In this document: positions 24,421 to 37,140 of the stretch, in pieces
Layout of the letters: the number at the start of each line of letters is the position of its first letter
How positions within the stretch are numbered: the first letter of the stretch is position 1
Source: Hyperoodon ampullatus
Taxonomy: Eukaryota; Chordata; Mammalia; Artiodactyla; Ziphiidae
Reading direction: 5' to 3'
Assembly (NCBI GenBank): GCA_949752795.1
Contig: OX457056.1
Location: 91,348,942-91,412,941 of the forward strand
DNA: 64,000 bases
Notes under the pieces: model-generated
Told to the model about the DNA's origin: nothing
What the model saw: only the letters and a program-made list of their open reading frames with translations
Database searches by the model: none
Position numbers and translations under genes: made by a program

Positions 24421-27400
24421 TAGTCACCTAGAGAAATTCGAAGGATTTTAGGAGCTCTGTGTCAGGAACTGGGATGAAGACCAAATATATGTTTCTTATA
24501 AATCCCAATATCACATGTGGATCCTGATACAAGGCTGTCACTGATCAATAGAGACAAGTTTAAAATGAGTTCTAGCAGTTACACGTTCCTATGGCCAATG
24601 AACAATCCACTTTTCCCTCCTGTTTCGAATCCGGAGTATTTTCAAGATAAAGAGGAGAAAAGAGATGGTGATGGAGTGAAGGACTGAAGGAAGAAGGAGG
24701 AAGGACCCCAAAGCACAAGTGGAGGTTTAGGAAAGGGACCAGTTTTCCTGAGACAGCAGATGTTTGTAAATGGGTAGGACGTAGTAAGGAGTTCTCGCCT
24801 TACGGCCTTGATTTTCTCAGGGACTGACTCAAAGATTTCTACTGAGAGGGAGAAAGAAGAGGTGGGAGTTTAAAGGGAAGAGATGAAAGTTTGGAAGAGC
24901 CTCTGGGGAGAATGAGAACAGATTATTAAGGAATAGACCTCATTACCCTGAGAGAAATAAAAAGTAAAAATAAGACTAAGCTCTGTAACTGTGGCACAGG
25001 AAGAAGTGAAGGATCCAGGACATTAGGTCCAGGTGGCATGGCCAGCAGGCTCCAGCCCCCAGCTGGAATTGATATAAAAGGCGGCAGGGTTTGGACGTTG
25101 GGCTCCTCTGACCTGGGAAACTCCTGTCTTTTTGCAGACTGCTGAGACTACCCACCTCTGGACATGCCTTTTGAGAAATAAGGGAGACCCAGTGAAGCCA
25201 TGGCCCCTGACATCCTTGAAGGCTTGCATATACTTTGCGTTGTTTTCTAGGTGAAGGGATGGCGAAACAAAGTAGAAGTTTCCATAGCTGAGTTGCCATT
25301 CCTACCAGTCTTCAAATCCAGACCAGCCCTGTGGTCAGCCCTGTTCCTGTGGAATGGCCAAAAGACTGGGGCAGAGTGACCTCATGCGTAAGAAGTTAGC
25401 AGGGAAAGACTGAGGCAGGCATGAGAAACTTCCTAAGTTTCCGGAGTGGTGTAATCCAGCCAGGGCTTTCTGTGGCTTTTGAGCTGCAGACACAATGGAA
25501 GATGGCATCTGTGTGATTATTTGGGGGCACTGGAGGGGATCAGCTGGTGGATTAAAAAGGAAAAGTGGGACAAGGGGCATGCTGTGCCTCAGAATTACAA
25601 TTCCAGGAATACCAGACTACTCCTTACTAATTTGGAACAAACATCAGAGGAGGTCAAATTTTTCCAAGGCAGAGAGTGAGATACTAAGGTAGAAGGACAA
25701 TTAATGACCGCTTAGGTAAAGAGGACTCATCCAGTGGTGCTCCAGTGGGCCATCTCCAGGGCTAGATTCCTGCCTGGCATCTAGGAGATCTTGAAGGATG
25801 TTCTGGAGGAAGGAAGTATAGGAGACCAAGACTCTAACTAGGTAGGAGACAATCAGTCTGGTGGGGAGCAATCTAGAAATGGAACTGACGGTCAGTGGGA
25901 GGAAACGAAAGAATGGGTCTGGTGGCCTGACCCCAGGACTATGACATCGTCATAAGCATGACAACACATTTAAGAAATATAGAAAGAAGAAACAAAGCTT
26001 GTCCTTCTCCATCATTATCCCATCCTGTACTCCCCAAATCCAAGCTGGATGAGACTAGCTGGATGAGCTCCATGGACCCAGGTGGTCCTAATATCAGGCC
26101 CATCAGAAGATAGGAGACTGTACCTCTTTCAAGGTGTTAGTAAAGTGGAGGGGTTGGAAAACATATTCTGGGGTTTTTTTCAATATGAGAAGTCAAATGA
26201 TAGCTGAATAACCCCTGCCATTTTCAAAATGTGTCTCCTATTTGATGACAAGCTGAAAGGACACATTGCATAAGAGCCAGATTGTCTGGAACCCATTATC
26301 TGGTGGTTGTGATTGTGGGAGGCCAGCCAGAATGCATTGTGGACCCTATTCGGGAATGAGCAGGGGAGTGAGAGTTTCTTCTCTTACATGAAAATCCATG
26401 TCACAATGGTGGGTCAGGTCCACTCAAAACTTCTCACCTTACCTCAACTGCCCCATTAGTTTAACATTTTGTCATTACCTATACAGCAGGCAGAGTGGAG
26501 GAAATCACAGCCCTCATCAAAAACAAAAGTGGTGGTTGTGTAGAGGAGGATGTATATATCACACTAGATAACACTTCCATATTCATTCATTCATATTCAT
26601 ATTCCATATTCCATATTACACATTCAAGTGTTCACACTAGATAACACTTCCTGCACTTGGGGTCTCTCTTTGAGACAATGGGACAAGAGCAGAGAATGTG
26701 CCATATTGGCCTATGTTTTCAGAAAGCTCTTGAGAAAAACCATCAGGTGCAACAATTAATGTAGAAGTTAGCTATAAGACCTTTCATAATATGGAGGGAC
26801 CAAAGACCCTGAGAAATAGGACCAATTCTTATTCTAAAATGATAACACTCTAGGGAAGTATGTGGATATCATATGAAGTTTGGCTTCCTGCAGTGGCTAA
26901 GTTGTTTTGGACAACCTCCTGCTAAGAATAACTAGGAAAGTTAGGCAAAATATTAAAAATCTGTTTGAAGGGATTGAAAAGCTACTAAGGAAGTGAACAT
27001 TTGTTAGGTAAGATCTAGAGGAAGAAAGAAGCCAAGAGAAATGAGCCTAGTATCTGAGGCTCATCTTTTTCCTTTCAGACAATTGTCAATTCTGAAAGCG
27101 AAAGCAGAGGCTGAGGGGCTCAGAAGACCTTTTTGGGGTTTCACAGGGACAAGGGTGACAAAACTAGAGTTTGGAGTGTCCCAGGGAGGATGGGCTCTGG
27201 TAACCAGACTTATGGTTAGGACCCTGAGAAGCTGGGGGCATGGTGAGGTCTATGAGTAAGGATGAGCTAGAAATAGACCAGTACCCACAGGACTAGAGCT
27301 CAGTTCCAAATCAATTCAATCCCTCATGAGATTAGGTTAATTGCCTCAGTCTAACTGCCTGACAGAACCAGAAGTAAATTCTCTCTGGAAAAAATACGTC

Positions 27401-28050
27401 ATCCACAGTGATACATATATGAAGTAAAATTCTATTCACTCATGAAAAGAGAATTAAAACGGAAAGCAAAGAGATGTAATTTATCTTCAGGAAAGCTAAC
27501 AGATGAAGAAAATAACACAAAATCTAGTGATGCTGACATTGGTGTTTTCATACTAGATATGAGTATCTTTGGTTTCTGCTGAGACTTACTTCTAAGCATG
27601 ATCTTGCTGCCTTTTTGGAACATGTGAGTTCACACCTCTCCAGCTACAGTGACTGGACCTTGGGTACAAACCTGTCCCGACAGGTACCAATCCACCACCT
27701 TGGCTCAGTCTTTCATATTCTTTTCCTCAGGAATTTGAACTAAGATATACTGAATCAGTCAGGAGGAAATAGGTGAGTATGAGATCTATAATATCATGAA
27801 GATTTGGGGTAGCTTGACATTTTATACTGTTTACATGTCAATAAGTCAGAAGTAAAAGCTGTTTAGCAGAGAGCAAAAGTAAGAAACAGGTATGGGATGT
27901 ACAGTTGCCTGAGAGATGGATGGGGCAGCTTTGTGCCCACAGTTCCAGGTCCACAACCCATTTTCCCAGCTCTTTGTTCTGCTTTTCAATGTCTTTTTAA
28001 TATCCATAAGACTACTGAAGACTTGAAATAAACTTTCTTTTATTAGTTAA
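24421..28050. other. Unassigned purine-rich intergenic sequence, no gene seen
   Basis: Purine-rich on the plus strand, with no splice-bounded open frame and no family I can name. It may be diverged retrotransposon internal sequence. A local duplication at 26560-26651 is listed separately. Confidence 0.4.
26560..26651 (+). repeat. Local direct repeat (19 bp, 73-bp offset) around a (ATTCAT)-like tract
   Basis: 'cacactagataacacttcc' occurs exactly at 26560-26578 and 26633-26651. Between the copies are degenerate 'attcattcat', 'tcatattcat' and 'attccatatt' units. Confidence 0.85.
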
Positions 28051-30790
28051 AAAATATCATACAGAACATCATGCTATGTCTACAATTTCTTGTACACAAT
28101 GTTAGCAATCAGTAAAAAATAACCAGGCCTACAAAAAGGACGAGATTTTTTTAAGGGGGAAAAATCCATATAAAAAAGATACATAAGAGATTCAGGTATT
28201 AGGGTTATCTGACATGGAATTTAAATAACTATAAATGAATATTTATAAGACAGAATTTCAGCAGAGAACTGGAAACTATAAAAAGAATCAAATGGAAATT
28301 CTAAAACTGGAAAACTTAATTCGATGAAACTAACAACTCAGTGGATCGGATTTAACAGAAGATTAAACATGACGTAGACAGAATTAGTGACTAGAAGTTG
28401 ATGTCAGAAAAAATCTAGATGAAAGCACAGAGAAACTTAAAAAAATGTAGAAAATATAGAGACAAGTCAAGAGATTTATGACACAGTGAAAAGCTCTAAA
28501 ATACACATAATTTGAGTCCTAGAAAAAGAGGAGAGAGAAAGCAGAAGAAGCACTATTTAAAGAAATAATGTTCAATAATTTCCCAAAACTAATGAAAGAT
28601 GACAAGCCCCAATTAAAGAGTCCTACAAACACCCAAGCAGGACAAATATAAAGGAACCAGACTTAAGTACATACAAGGAAAACTTCTGAAAAAACAAAGA
28701 CAGAAAATCTTAAAAAGTAGCCACACCTGTAGGTAGCAACTGTAAAATATTATAGACAAATTAAAAACAAACAACAACCAGAAGGCACTGGAGAGTAAGC
28801 AAAAGCAGAGTCTGAAGGGAAGTTGATGCCATTTTTTATAGCGTTTAGTCTAGGGCATGCCAAAGTCTGTACCACGTGGGGTGAGTAAAACTTTGTTAGA
28901 AATCCTGCAATCTTTCAAATAACCAGAGGACAGATTTCAGGGCAATCACAGCCCCTAGAAGTAAGAGGGGAATCCCAGAAACAGAGCCAAAAGGAGAAAG
29001 CCCAAATTGTGAGTATAAACTCTGCCCAAATCTTCACCTAATCCCTGAACCATGCGTGTGCAGGGCAGTTTGCAAGGGGCCCAGCTCAACATAAAACTGC
29101 TGAAATGAATTTTGAGTTGCCACACAATAGACAGAGTTTGCCATTTGAATGGAAGCAAGTTAACACTCTATGGAGGAACTTAACAGAACCCAGAGTTTCC
29201 ACAACAAAACAGTCACAATATCCAGGATACAGTCTAAAATTACTTATGAAGAACCCAGAAAATATAAATGAATCTCAAAAGATGACTATCAGCAGAGACT
29301 GGTCCTGAGATGATCCAGATATTAGAATTGGTAGACAAGAATTTTAAAGTAGATATTATAGCTAGCTCAACATAAAAGAAAATGTGGTCATAATAAGGAA
29401 AAGGATAGGAAATTGCAACAGAGAAATTAGAATATCTTGTAAATACAACAAAATGAGAATTCTAGGATTAAAAATATTCAAAACTGAGGGCTTCCCTGGT
29501 GGCGCAGTGGTTGAGAGTCTGTCTGCCAATGCAGGGGACACGGGTTCGTGCCCCGGTCCAGGAAGATCCCACATGCCGCAGAGTGGCTGGGCCCGTGGGC
29601 CATGGCTGCTGAGCCTGCGTGTCCAGAGCCTGTGCTCTGCAACGGGAGAGGCCACAACGGTGAGAGGCCCGCGTACTGCAAAAAAAAAAAAAAAAAAGTA
29701 CTGTATCCTTTTGTGCACTTTCCTGTATGTTCTTCTTAATAAGAAGTCAACAACAGAAAAACCTTCCTACGAAAAAAAATGAAGCAAACCTTCAAGATTG
29801 GATAATGCCACCAATGAATTCTTCCCAACATTTGAGGAAAAGATTACACCAACATTTTGAATCTTGTTTTATAATCAGTGTAATCTACGAACTTTACAAG
29901 AAAGAATACTATAGGTCAACTTCTTTTGTGGCATATGTGCAAAATCTTAAAATATTAAATCAAATTTGATAAAGAGTATAAAGTTGGGTTTATTCCAAGA
30001 GTGAAAAGTTACTTTTGAAAATCAATCAATGCAATCTACTGTATTTACAACATGAAGGGGAAAATCATATAATAATCTCAATAGTTAAAAAAATTTCACT
30101 CAAGCATCTGAGGTTCATTAATTATGTATCTGATGATTAATACAGCTAATCATCTGAGAAATACAAATTAGAACCCAGTGAGATGCTTTTACTCAAACCC
30201 TGGAGTGGCTATGATGAAACATAAAATGACTGACAATCCCCAGGTTAGTGAGGAGATGCAACAACTGAAACACTTATCCATGGCTGGTGTGAGTAAACTT
30301 GGTACAAATACCATGGAAAATCATTTGTCATTATCAATTAAACTTGAACATACACAATCCCTGTGATTCATCATTTCCCCCCCAGGTATAACTCACCAGA
30401 CATGCTCACGCACCTGTGCCAAATGATACTGAAATGCAAGTTCAGAGCAAACCACCCCTACGTGCAACAGCATTGGTGATTATTACAATTCTACTACCAA
30501 GTGAAAGAAACAAGATGCACTTCACTCTGTAATTCCCTTCAAAACCAGGAAAACTAATTTGTAGTGTTAGAAGTCAGGACAGTCGTTACCTCTGAGGAAG
30601 AGGGAAGGACTCGTCATTTGGAGAGAGAATAGGTGGTGGGCGGGGATGAAGTTCTAAGGTTCTGGTAGTGACTTGTTTGTCTTAGGATGGTTGTCTTTTT
30701 TCACTTGGAATAACTCGTGGAGATGTACACAATATTTGTGCCCTTTTTAGGTATCTATATTCTGCTTCAATAAAAGAATTTATATTAACA
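28050..30790 (+). mobile_element. Old L1M-type LINE, heavily diverged, plus strand
   Basis: The A-rich plus strand resembles L1 ORF1 and its flanks ('taactataaatgaatattta', 'caaaactaatgaaagatgac'). Further pieces that look like ORF2 lie at about 29.8-30.4 kb ('caatcaatgcaatctactgt', 'cttatccatggctggtgtg'). No frame is intact. The segment 28800-29100 may be non-L1. A CHR SINE interrupts it at 29488-29697. The limits are approximate. Confidence 0.5.
29488..29697 (+). mobile_element. CHR SINE (short form)
   Basis: A plus-strand SINE: head 'gggcttccctggtggcgcag' with Pol III A box (tggcgcagtgg) and B box (ggttcgtgcc), body ending 'cgcgtactgc', then an A17 tail. I could not see a clear target-site duplication, unlike most copies in the window. 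Confidence 0.93.
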
Positions 30791-30870
30791 TAATATCATA
30801 GGAAATTGTCCATTTTACTGAAGTTCTAAAATCTTTGCATTGCCATACAAATACTATCTTGGTTTCTTTT

Positions 30871-31157
30871 TTTTTAAATTAATTAATTTATTTTTGGCTG
30901 CGTTGGGTCTTCGTTGCTGCGTGTGGGCTTTCTCTAGTTGCGGTGAGCTGGGGCTACTCTTCGTTGTGGTGCGCGGGCTTCTCATTGCGGTGGCTTTTCT
31001 TGTTGTGGAGCATGGGCTCTAGACGCACAGGCTTCAGTAGTTGTGGCACACGGGCTTAGTTGCTCCGCGGCATGTGGGATCTTCCCAGACCAGGGATTGA
31101 ACCGTGTGCCCTGCGTTGGAAGGCGGATTCTTAACCACTGCGCCACCAGGGAAGTCC
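30871..31157 (-). mobile_element. CHR SINE (long form)
   Basis: A minus-strand ~290-bp copy that includes the extra 3' module ('ggctgcgttgggtcttcgtt', 'gcgtgtgggctttctctagt') absent from the short copies. The duplication 'ctatc(t/c)tggtttctttt' is at 30854-30870 and 31158-31174 (one mismatch). Confidence 0.93.
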
Positions 31158-31174
31158 CTATCCTGGTTTCTTTT

Positions 31175-32880
31175 TCTGAAAGGCAGCAACAATTCATCCT
31201 GTGAGTGTATAAACCCTAACATAGCCCAAGAATCAAGCCAGTGGGCGCAATGTATGTGGAATGTGAAGCATCCAGATAGATCCCTTGGCTGTCACAACAG
31301 AGCCACAGGGCTGCCAGGAACCTCAAGGACCAGAAGATGATTTAAGAAAATCCTTTATGGGCCAAGAGCTTCGAAGAAGTCTCAGTTAACAAATATCCTA
31401 TGGGCAGTCTCCTCCTCTGCTGACTGGTCGTCATGGATCACAAGCAATCGAGGCATGAAAAGTTTGCTGCCAAAATTACGGCACGTAATATCTGCTGAGC
31501 TCTTTTTATGATCCAGGCCCACTTTGCAGGCAATAACTTTCTTAGTCCTCACTATAACCTTATTATTCTTAGGACATGGATGAAAATATCAGAGGCACAG
31601 ACTGTAGCTATTCCCACAGAGTGAAGAGACAAGGTTTGAACCTAGGCAATCTGGCCACAGGGTCCCTATACCTAACTTCTATCCACGTAGCTGCTCCAGG
31701 CTAACTAGCAGCTTTACAAACTACTCTTGCACACATCTCAGTAATGGGATGGAAGGAATACAATTTTTTTTTATGCACTGGTAGAATGTTTTTCCCTCCC
31801 AAAGAAAATATTATATATTTTTTCCTCTGTTGGCTGTGGTTAGAAACTCATCTGTGTGGAAAGCCCTTGCTTTAGCAGCTTTACAATAGAAAACTCATCC
31901 TCCTGCCTAGTCGAGGCGGAGGCTTGGGATTAGGGGAGGCTGCTGACCCACTAGAAGCTTCTGACCTCAGGAGAGCTTGCTGTGACAGTGAGTAACTCTA
32001 CCCGTTTCTGGAAGCAATAGAAACCCTCTCTTTACAAAGCCCTGTTCTGCTCAGCCGCCTGTCCAGTTCTAACCTGAATTCTTCAGGAAGAAAAGAGATT
32101 ATAGACTGTAAATCATTTTTTAACATCAGAGTTTCCTCAGTGGAACAGTGTTTAAGTGTTTTTTGTTTTTTTGGTCTGGGCTTTTTTGGTTTTTATTTAT
32201 CTCTTTATTTTGAAGATACATGAAATTCTGTGAATCTATTTTTTTGGTTCTCTGATGAGCAACTGGGCCAATGTAGGAACCAGAAATCCAGATTTTGACA
32301 CTTTCCCTCCTCCTTTAAGCTGTTAAAAACATTCTGCATTTCTAAAGTTTCACATTTTGGCTTGATCAGACTTTATCTTATAGTAACTGAAAGCTGGTTA
32401 CTTCAAATTAAGTTCTAAGCAAGTAAGTGTCCCAGGATACACTAACAGCTAAAATATTATGCATCATGTCCTTATGACTCATTTCTTTCTGTAAATGTGT
32501 CTCTGGAAATAGTTGATTAAAGAAAGTGACTTAAGAGAAGATAAGTCAACCCTGACACAGCTCAGATTGTTTAGGGGTGCCGGGCTGTCTGGGAAGTCTG
32601 ATTCCAGCCCAGGTAACTGTTGGGTGTCAGCAGATGGCAAAGTGTTTGCCGGGATGAAGTCTGACTGAAGCCAATGTGAATTGTAACTGCTGTGGTGTTT
32701 CTGCTTGTCCGGGCAGCGATCTCAATATGTGAGACCTGCTAGTCTGGCTCATTTCATGCAACTTAATTATATGAATACTAATTGTATGGATTCTCTTGGA
32801 TGCCTACTTGGTGCCACAAACAACTCAAATGTTGTTAGTCATCAAATAGGTTAAGAAGAGTCATAAAAAAAAAAAGAAGA
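31175..32880. other. Intergenic sequence with one MIR, no gene seen
   Basis: Apart from the MIR at about 31495-31700, I recognise no gene or repeat family. Confidence 0.5.
31495..31700 (+). repeat. MIR SINE
   Basis: A MIR-like order of blocks: 'tgagctctttttatgatcca', 'tagtcctcactataacctta', 'gaaaatatcagaggcacaga', then 'aggtttgaacctaggcaatc'. Confidence 0.7.
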
Positions 32881-32894
32881 AGAAGCGGCATAGA

Positions 32895-33199
32895 GGACTT
32901 CCCTGGTGGCGCAGTGGTTAAGAATCCACCTGCCAATGCAGGGAGCACGGGTTCGATCCCTGGTCCAGGAAGATCCCACATGCCGCGGAGCAACTAAGCC
33001 CGTGCACCACAACTACTGAAGCTCGTGCGCCTGGAGCCCGTGCTCCGCAGCAAGAGATGCCACCGCAGTGAGAAGTGCGCACACCGCAACTAAGAGTAGC
33101 CCCCGCTCGTTGCAACGAGAGAAAGCCCGTGTGCAGCAACGAAGACTCAATGCAGCCAAAAATAAATAAATAAGTAAATAAATTTATTGAAAAAAAAAA
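32895..33199 (+). mobile_element. CHR SINE (long form)
   Basis: A plus-strand copy with head 'ggacttccctggtggcgcag', 'gttcgatccctggtccagga' (B box), the long-form 3' module ending 'caatgcagccaaaaataaat', and an A-rich tail. The duplication 'agaag(c/a)ggcataga' is at 32881-32894 and 33200-33213. Confidence 0.94.
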
Positions 33200-33817
33200 A
33201 GAAGAGGCATAGAACGACAAGTTTACTATGAGCCAGCCCTTCCTGGCTTCTAGTTTCTGTTTCTTGGAGAAGAGCTGATTCCAGTGTTCTCAGTGGAACA
33301 GAATTTGGATTCTGTTGTTTTCATGTTGCGTCCCCAGATTGCAGCAGCAACCAAGAGCATACGACTGGGATGTTTCGCTTATTGCTTATGACCTAGTGAT
33401 AAAATGTTGTCCCTTCCCTAAATTAAAAATTTTTCTTAAATAATAAATGAGCATGGTTATGAATTATATATAATTCAGAGAGGATCCTAATGAAAGCCAA
33501 CAGTCACCTGCATCACTTATTCATTCCCAGCTCAGTTCAAGCCAAACTGTGAAACTTTGCAAATGCAAGAATGTTCTTAACAGCTTAATATACCGGAGTT
33601 AATATGCAAGAGTTTTCTCCTGCTGTTTGATGGTTTGTTCTCCAATTTCTCTGTTTACTACTGAGTCATGTTATTCAGTTGGTTTATCATATCTTTCTCT
33701 TTAATGTTTTGGGCCTTAATCAAATACAAGATGACCTGGCAGAAAATCTGCAAATTCCCTTTTCTTGAACCTATCAGAGAGCTGAGGTTGCAGGTCAACC
33801 AACTAACTTGAAATCTA

Positions 33818-33939
33818 GGGAATGCCCTGGTGGTCCAGTGGTTCGGACTCTGTGCTTGCACTGACATGGCCTGGGTTCAATCCCTGGTCGGAGAACTAAG
33901 ATCCCGCAAGCTGCGCAGTGCGGCCAAAAAAGAAAAAAA
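33818..33939 (+). mobile_element. Short tRNA-derived SINE, CHR-related (head plus A-tail only)
   Basis: A 122-bp element: 'aatgccctggtggtccagtg', 'gggttcaatccctggtcgga', 'actaagatcccgcaagctgc', then 'gcggccaaaaaag' and an A-rich tail. It lacks the CHR body. The duplication 'gaaatcta' is at 33810-33817 and 33940-33947. Confidence 0.85.
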
Positions 33940-34140
33940 GAAATCTAAGGAAAGACAGGCACCTCCAAGGAAGAATGGGCTGTGAGCACTTGCTTGGCCA
34001 GGGCAGATGCTTCTAGATCCAGTACAAGTTGGTAAGAAGAATTCAACTAAGATTTTTAATGAATTGCTAAGGGCTGAATGCAACTAGCATAAAAATATGA
34101 AACTCCTTGGAGCTACAGAATTTGCACCGATTTGCAGGTT

Positions 34141-34962
34141 CTTCACTGGAGCTCACCAGGTGCTCACAGAAAGGCTGGGGACAGGACAGTGACGATGGTT
34201 TGGGTCACGGCCAGGAGCACTGAGTTTAGGGAGTCACCTCCTTCAGAGCAAGCCTGCTCTTTGTCTTCGAGGAGGCGTCACCTCATTCCTTGAGCTGCTG
34301 CCTGCAGACACAGCCCTGAGAAGTGCCCTGGGAAAGGGGCTGAGAGCTTGCATTCTTGGTACGCCCAGTAGGAACTTGCAGGCATCCACATGGCCAAGCA
34401 CCTCTCCCGACAAGGTCAAGAACCAGTCTCAGAGGACCCGGCCCAGAGAGTTCTTCCGTTGAATAGGGAAGATCCCTTTCCTGCCCACCAGGCCTGGGCC
34501 ACGGGCTTACTGTTTGAGCAGGAGGATGTGAAATAGTGGAAATGAAAGGTCAGAACCTGCCCCTCTGGCCTTGAAGGATTGTAGGAGGGGATAAGAGACG
34601 AAGAAGGAGGAGAAAAGAGAGGTGAGGAGGGAGGGACGTGGGTTACACGAGTCCAGGGGATGCTGAGGGCATCAGGTAGGATTCTGGGAGGGGGTTGCCT
34701 CAGACACTACCCCCTCCCACCGACCTGGGGTCACCAGAGCCAAACTGCCTCAGCCAGGCCAGGAGGAGGGAGCTGGAAGTTAGCTTTCCAGAGCTGTTCT
34801 CTGTACCACTGTGCTGTGGCTCAGACCAGGCAATCCCGCAACGGCCCAGAAGGGGGTGCACTGGACCTAACTTACGTGCCTCCCTGGATTGCTTTGGCCA
34901 CGTGCTCCTGGGCCCAGTCATGGGGCTGCTGCCAGCCATGCTGGACCCTTTCCACCCTCTGC
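34141..34962 (+). repeat. Inverted duplication, left arm (~98% identical to 50745-51565)
   Basis: This 822-bp segment reappears reverse-complemented at 50745-51565. Aligning the two by eye line by line I count 14 substitutions and one 1-bp indel (an extra C in 'caatcccgcaacgg' here), about 98.2% identity. The boundaries are abrupt: homology starts at 'cttcactggagct' and ends at 'ccaccctctgc'. The segment has no A-tail, no LTR-like ends and no target-site duplication that I can see. Open frames of about 110-120 codons (for example 34660-34998) carry no domain I recognise. Confidence 0.95.
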
Positions 34963-36514
34963 TGCTCTTTTCTCACGGTAGGCAGCCTGGGCCAGTAATG
35001 CACAGCTCCAGCAAGCCTGTTATTGTTAGTGACCTGTTACTGACCTCACCCCATAACTGTTGAAATGTGGGCCCCATGGGAGCCATTGTGGCTGAAGCCA
35101 GAGCCCCACCATTTTCAAGTTCAGATGCAGCATGATTTGACAGGGATTTGGCTTCTCTGAGTGCTGAACGGAGGGGCCAGGAACACAACGCAGAAGCGCA
35201 GGAGAGTCTTGGCTTGTGAGGTAGAGTTTGAACAGGGAGGGACAGGAAGTGGAAGGAGCCAGCAGATGCATTCCTTGCCTTTCCTCCTTTCCCCTCAACC
35301 CACCCCCCTCCCCGCTCCACCTCTTGACTAGTTCATGACTCCAAGATCCAAACAGCCACTCTAGAGATGTCCATGTGCCTGGGCAACCAGCTGTGTTTCC
35401 TTGAGCATTGTCTTGTATTTACATTCCCTGTCCCTTGCTTCAGTGACCTTTTCCTCTCACTCTGGTATCCCGGGGATTGTTCTCCAGCCCCATCCCTCCC
35501 TGCCAAAAATACACTGGCTTTTAAGTTTTCCTGCATACTCTTTTTTTCTAGGGACCCCAGGCTCAGGCAGCAAGTGTAGAGGTTGGTTAAGGTTTTTCCT
35601 GGGGATCTTGCCCCAAAGCAGATCATAGACGTGGGGCTGGGTGGCCCTCGGTGGAGGGCTTTAGGGCTAGAAGTGCAGGCAAGTAAAGCCGACCTCAGTG
35701 TTTGTGAGAGCCTGGGTGAGGATCGGCCTGTGAGGGACAGACCTTGACAAAGCCAAGGAAGGGACAGCCAGAGAATGACAATAAGATGTGCAGCCACTGG
35801 GCAGTCAAGGGACACCTTCTGCAAAGCCTAATTTGAGAACCCTTTCTCCCAAAAGCCCCAAAGACAGAGCGTGTCCCTCATATACCCAGACACTGACAGG
35901 AGGAAAAGAACAGAGAGGAGACAAAAATCAGAGAGATGAAGTCATTCTAACGAGGCTGCTCAAACCAGTCCTGACAGAGAGTTCAATTACTTTTCAACAG
36001 ACTAAAATTTTATTCAGAAAGAAGACAATTTAGATTGGAAAAGATATAAATTTTTTTTATTGGCAAAGCTAAGTTGTTCCTGCTAGCCCAGGAAGAATAT
36101 CAGTTACAGATGAAAGAAAGAAATCGCATTTACTCTCCAAGTCTGCGTGGCTTTTGAATGATTTTGTGGCCCTGCTATATATAATTCACAGGGATACTAG
36201 GTGAGAGCCAAGATTATAGGTCTAGGAACACCAGAAGTGGCCCTGGATGGGCAGACAACTGGCCAGCACTGCTGTTCACTAACTTCGTGATTGGGAGGTC
36301 ATTCTTTCTTGTCTTGAAATGTGGCTGTTTGGCCAGATCTGTGGTTCTAAGGCAGAGGTTGCAGACTGCAGGTGCCCACAGGGGCCAGGCAGGTAATGAA
36401 ATGGGTGAAGAGGACCCGGTGGGAAGTGTGTGAACTGGAGTATGTTTGGCCCGTATGAACAGGCAGCCACTCCTCGACTCCCGCAGAAAAGAGGGTGTGG
36501 TGTTCCCAGGTAAT
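34963..36514. other. Unassigned intergenic sequence, no gene seen
   Basis: Moderately GC-rich to about 35.8 kb. A minus-strand open frame at 35333-35824 (163 codons) shows no known domain and no splice or promoter context, and I do not call it a gene. Confidence 0.5.
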
Positions 36515-36735
36515 AGCTTACATTTACTGAGGCAAATAGATGATCTCATCTTAAGCTCACAATAACCCTATGGGGGAGCTACTATCGCTATCCCTATTTT
36601 TCAGATGGGGATGATAACTTGAGTTGCTTTGAGTCCTGAGGCACAGAGAGGTGGAGTAATCTGAAGGCCAAACAAGTAGAAAAGTGGCCGAGCTGGGCTT
36701 CAGACTCGAGCAGTCGGGCTCCAGAACATGACCGG
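36515..36735 (+). repeat. MIR SINE
   Basis: 'tagcttacatttactgaggc', 'aagctcacaataaccctatg', 'tatccctatttttcagatgg', 'ctgaggcacagagaggtgga' is the typical MIR order. Confidence 0.82.
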
Positions 36736-36822
36736 TAATGAGAGCACAATTCTGCTGATTTTCCATGATTATTTGGAAATGGAGATTTAAAAAAATTTCC
36801 AAAAATGATACAAATATTTAAA

Positions 36823-37140
36823 AATGAACTTATTTACAGAATAGAAGCAGACTCACACACTTAGAAAACAAACTTATGGTGACCAGAGGGGAAAGGTGGG
36901 GAGGGATAAATTAGGAGTTTGGGGTTAACAGGTACACACGACTATATATAAAATAGATAATCAACGAGGACCTACTGTATAGCACAGGGAACTCCACTCA
37001 GTATTCTGTAATAACATACATGGGAAAAGAATCTGAAAAAGAATAGATACATGTATATGTATAACTGAATCACTTTGCTGTACACCTGAAATTAACACAA
37101 CGTTGTAAATCAACAATACTCCAATATAAAATAAAAATTT
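36823..37140 (+). mobile_element. 5'-truncated L1, 3' end (plus strand)
   Basis: 'gaagcagactcacacactta', 'aggacctactgtatagcaca', 'gaatcactttgctgtacacc' and 'acaacgttgtaaatcaacaa', ending 'tactccaatataaaataaaa', is the cetartiodactyl L1 3' terminus. Confidence 0.88.

Noticed and set aside
29362..29718. Recurrent SPVAEHRL..., [11 protein letters not shown]... type peptides in many places
   Set aside because: These are translations of CHR SINE copies in different frames, not genes.
33880..33900. tRNA-like B box sequence, considered as a tRNA gene
   Set aside because: It belongs to a tRNA-derived SINE. No cloverleaf with anticodon arm is complete.
34660..35063. Repeated open frame in both arms of the inverted duplication, considered as a duplicated gene
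   Set aside because: The duplication of the frame follows from the DNA duplication. The 1-bp indel shifts the frame between copies, and no domain is recognised.
35333..35824. Minus-strand open frame of 163 codons
   Set aside because: GC-rich sequence, no known motif, no splice or promoter context.
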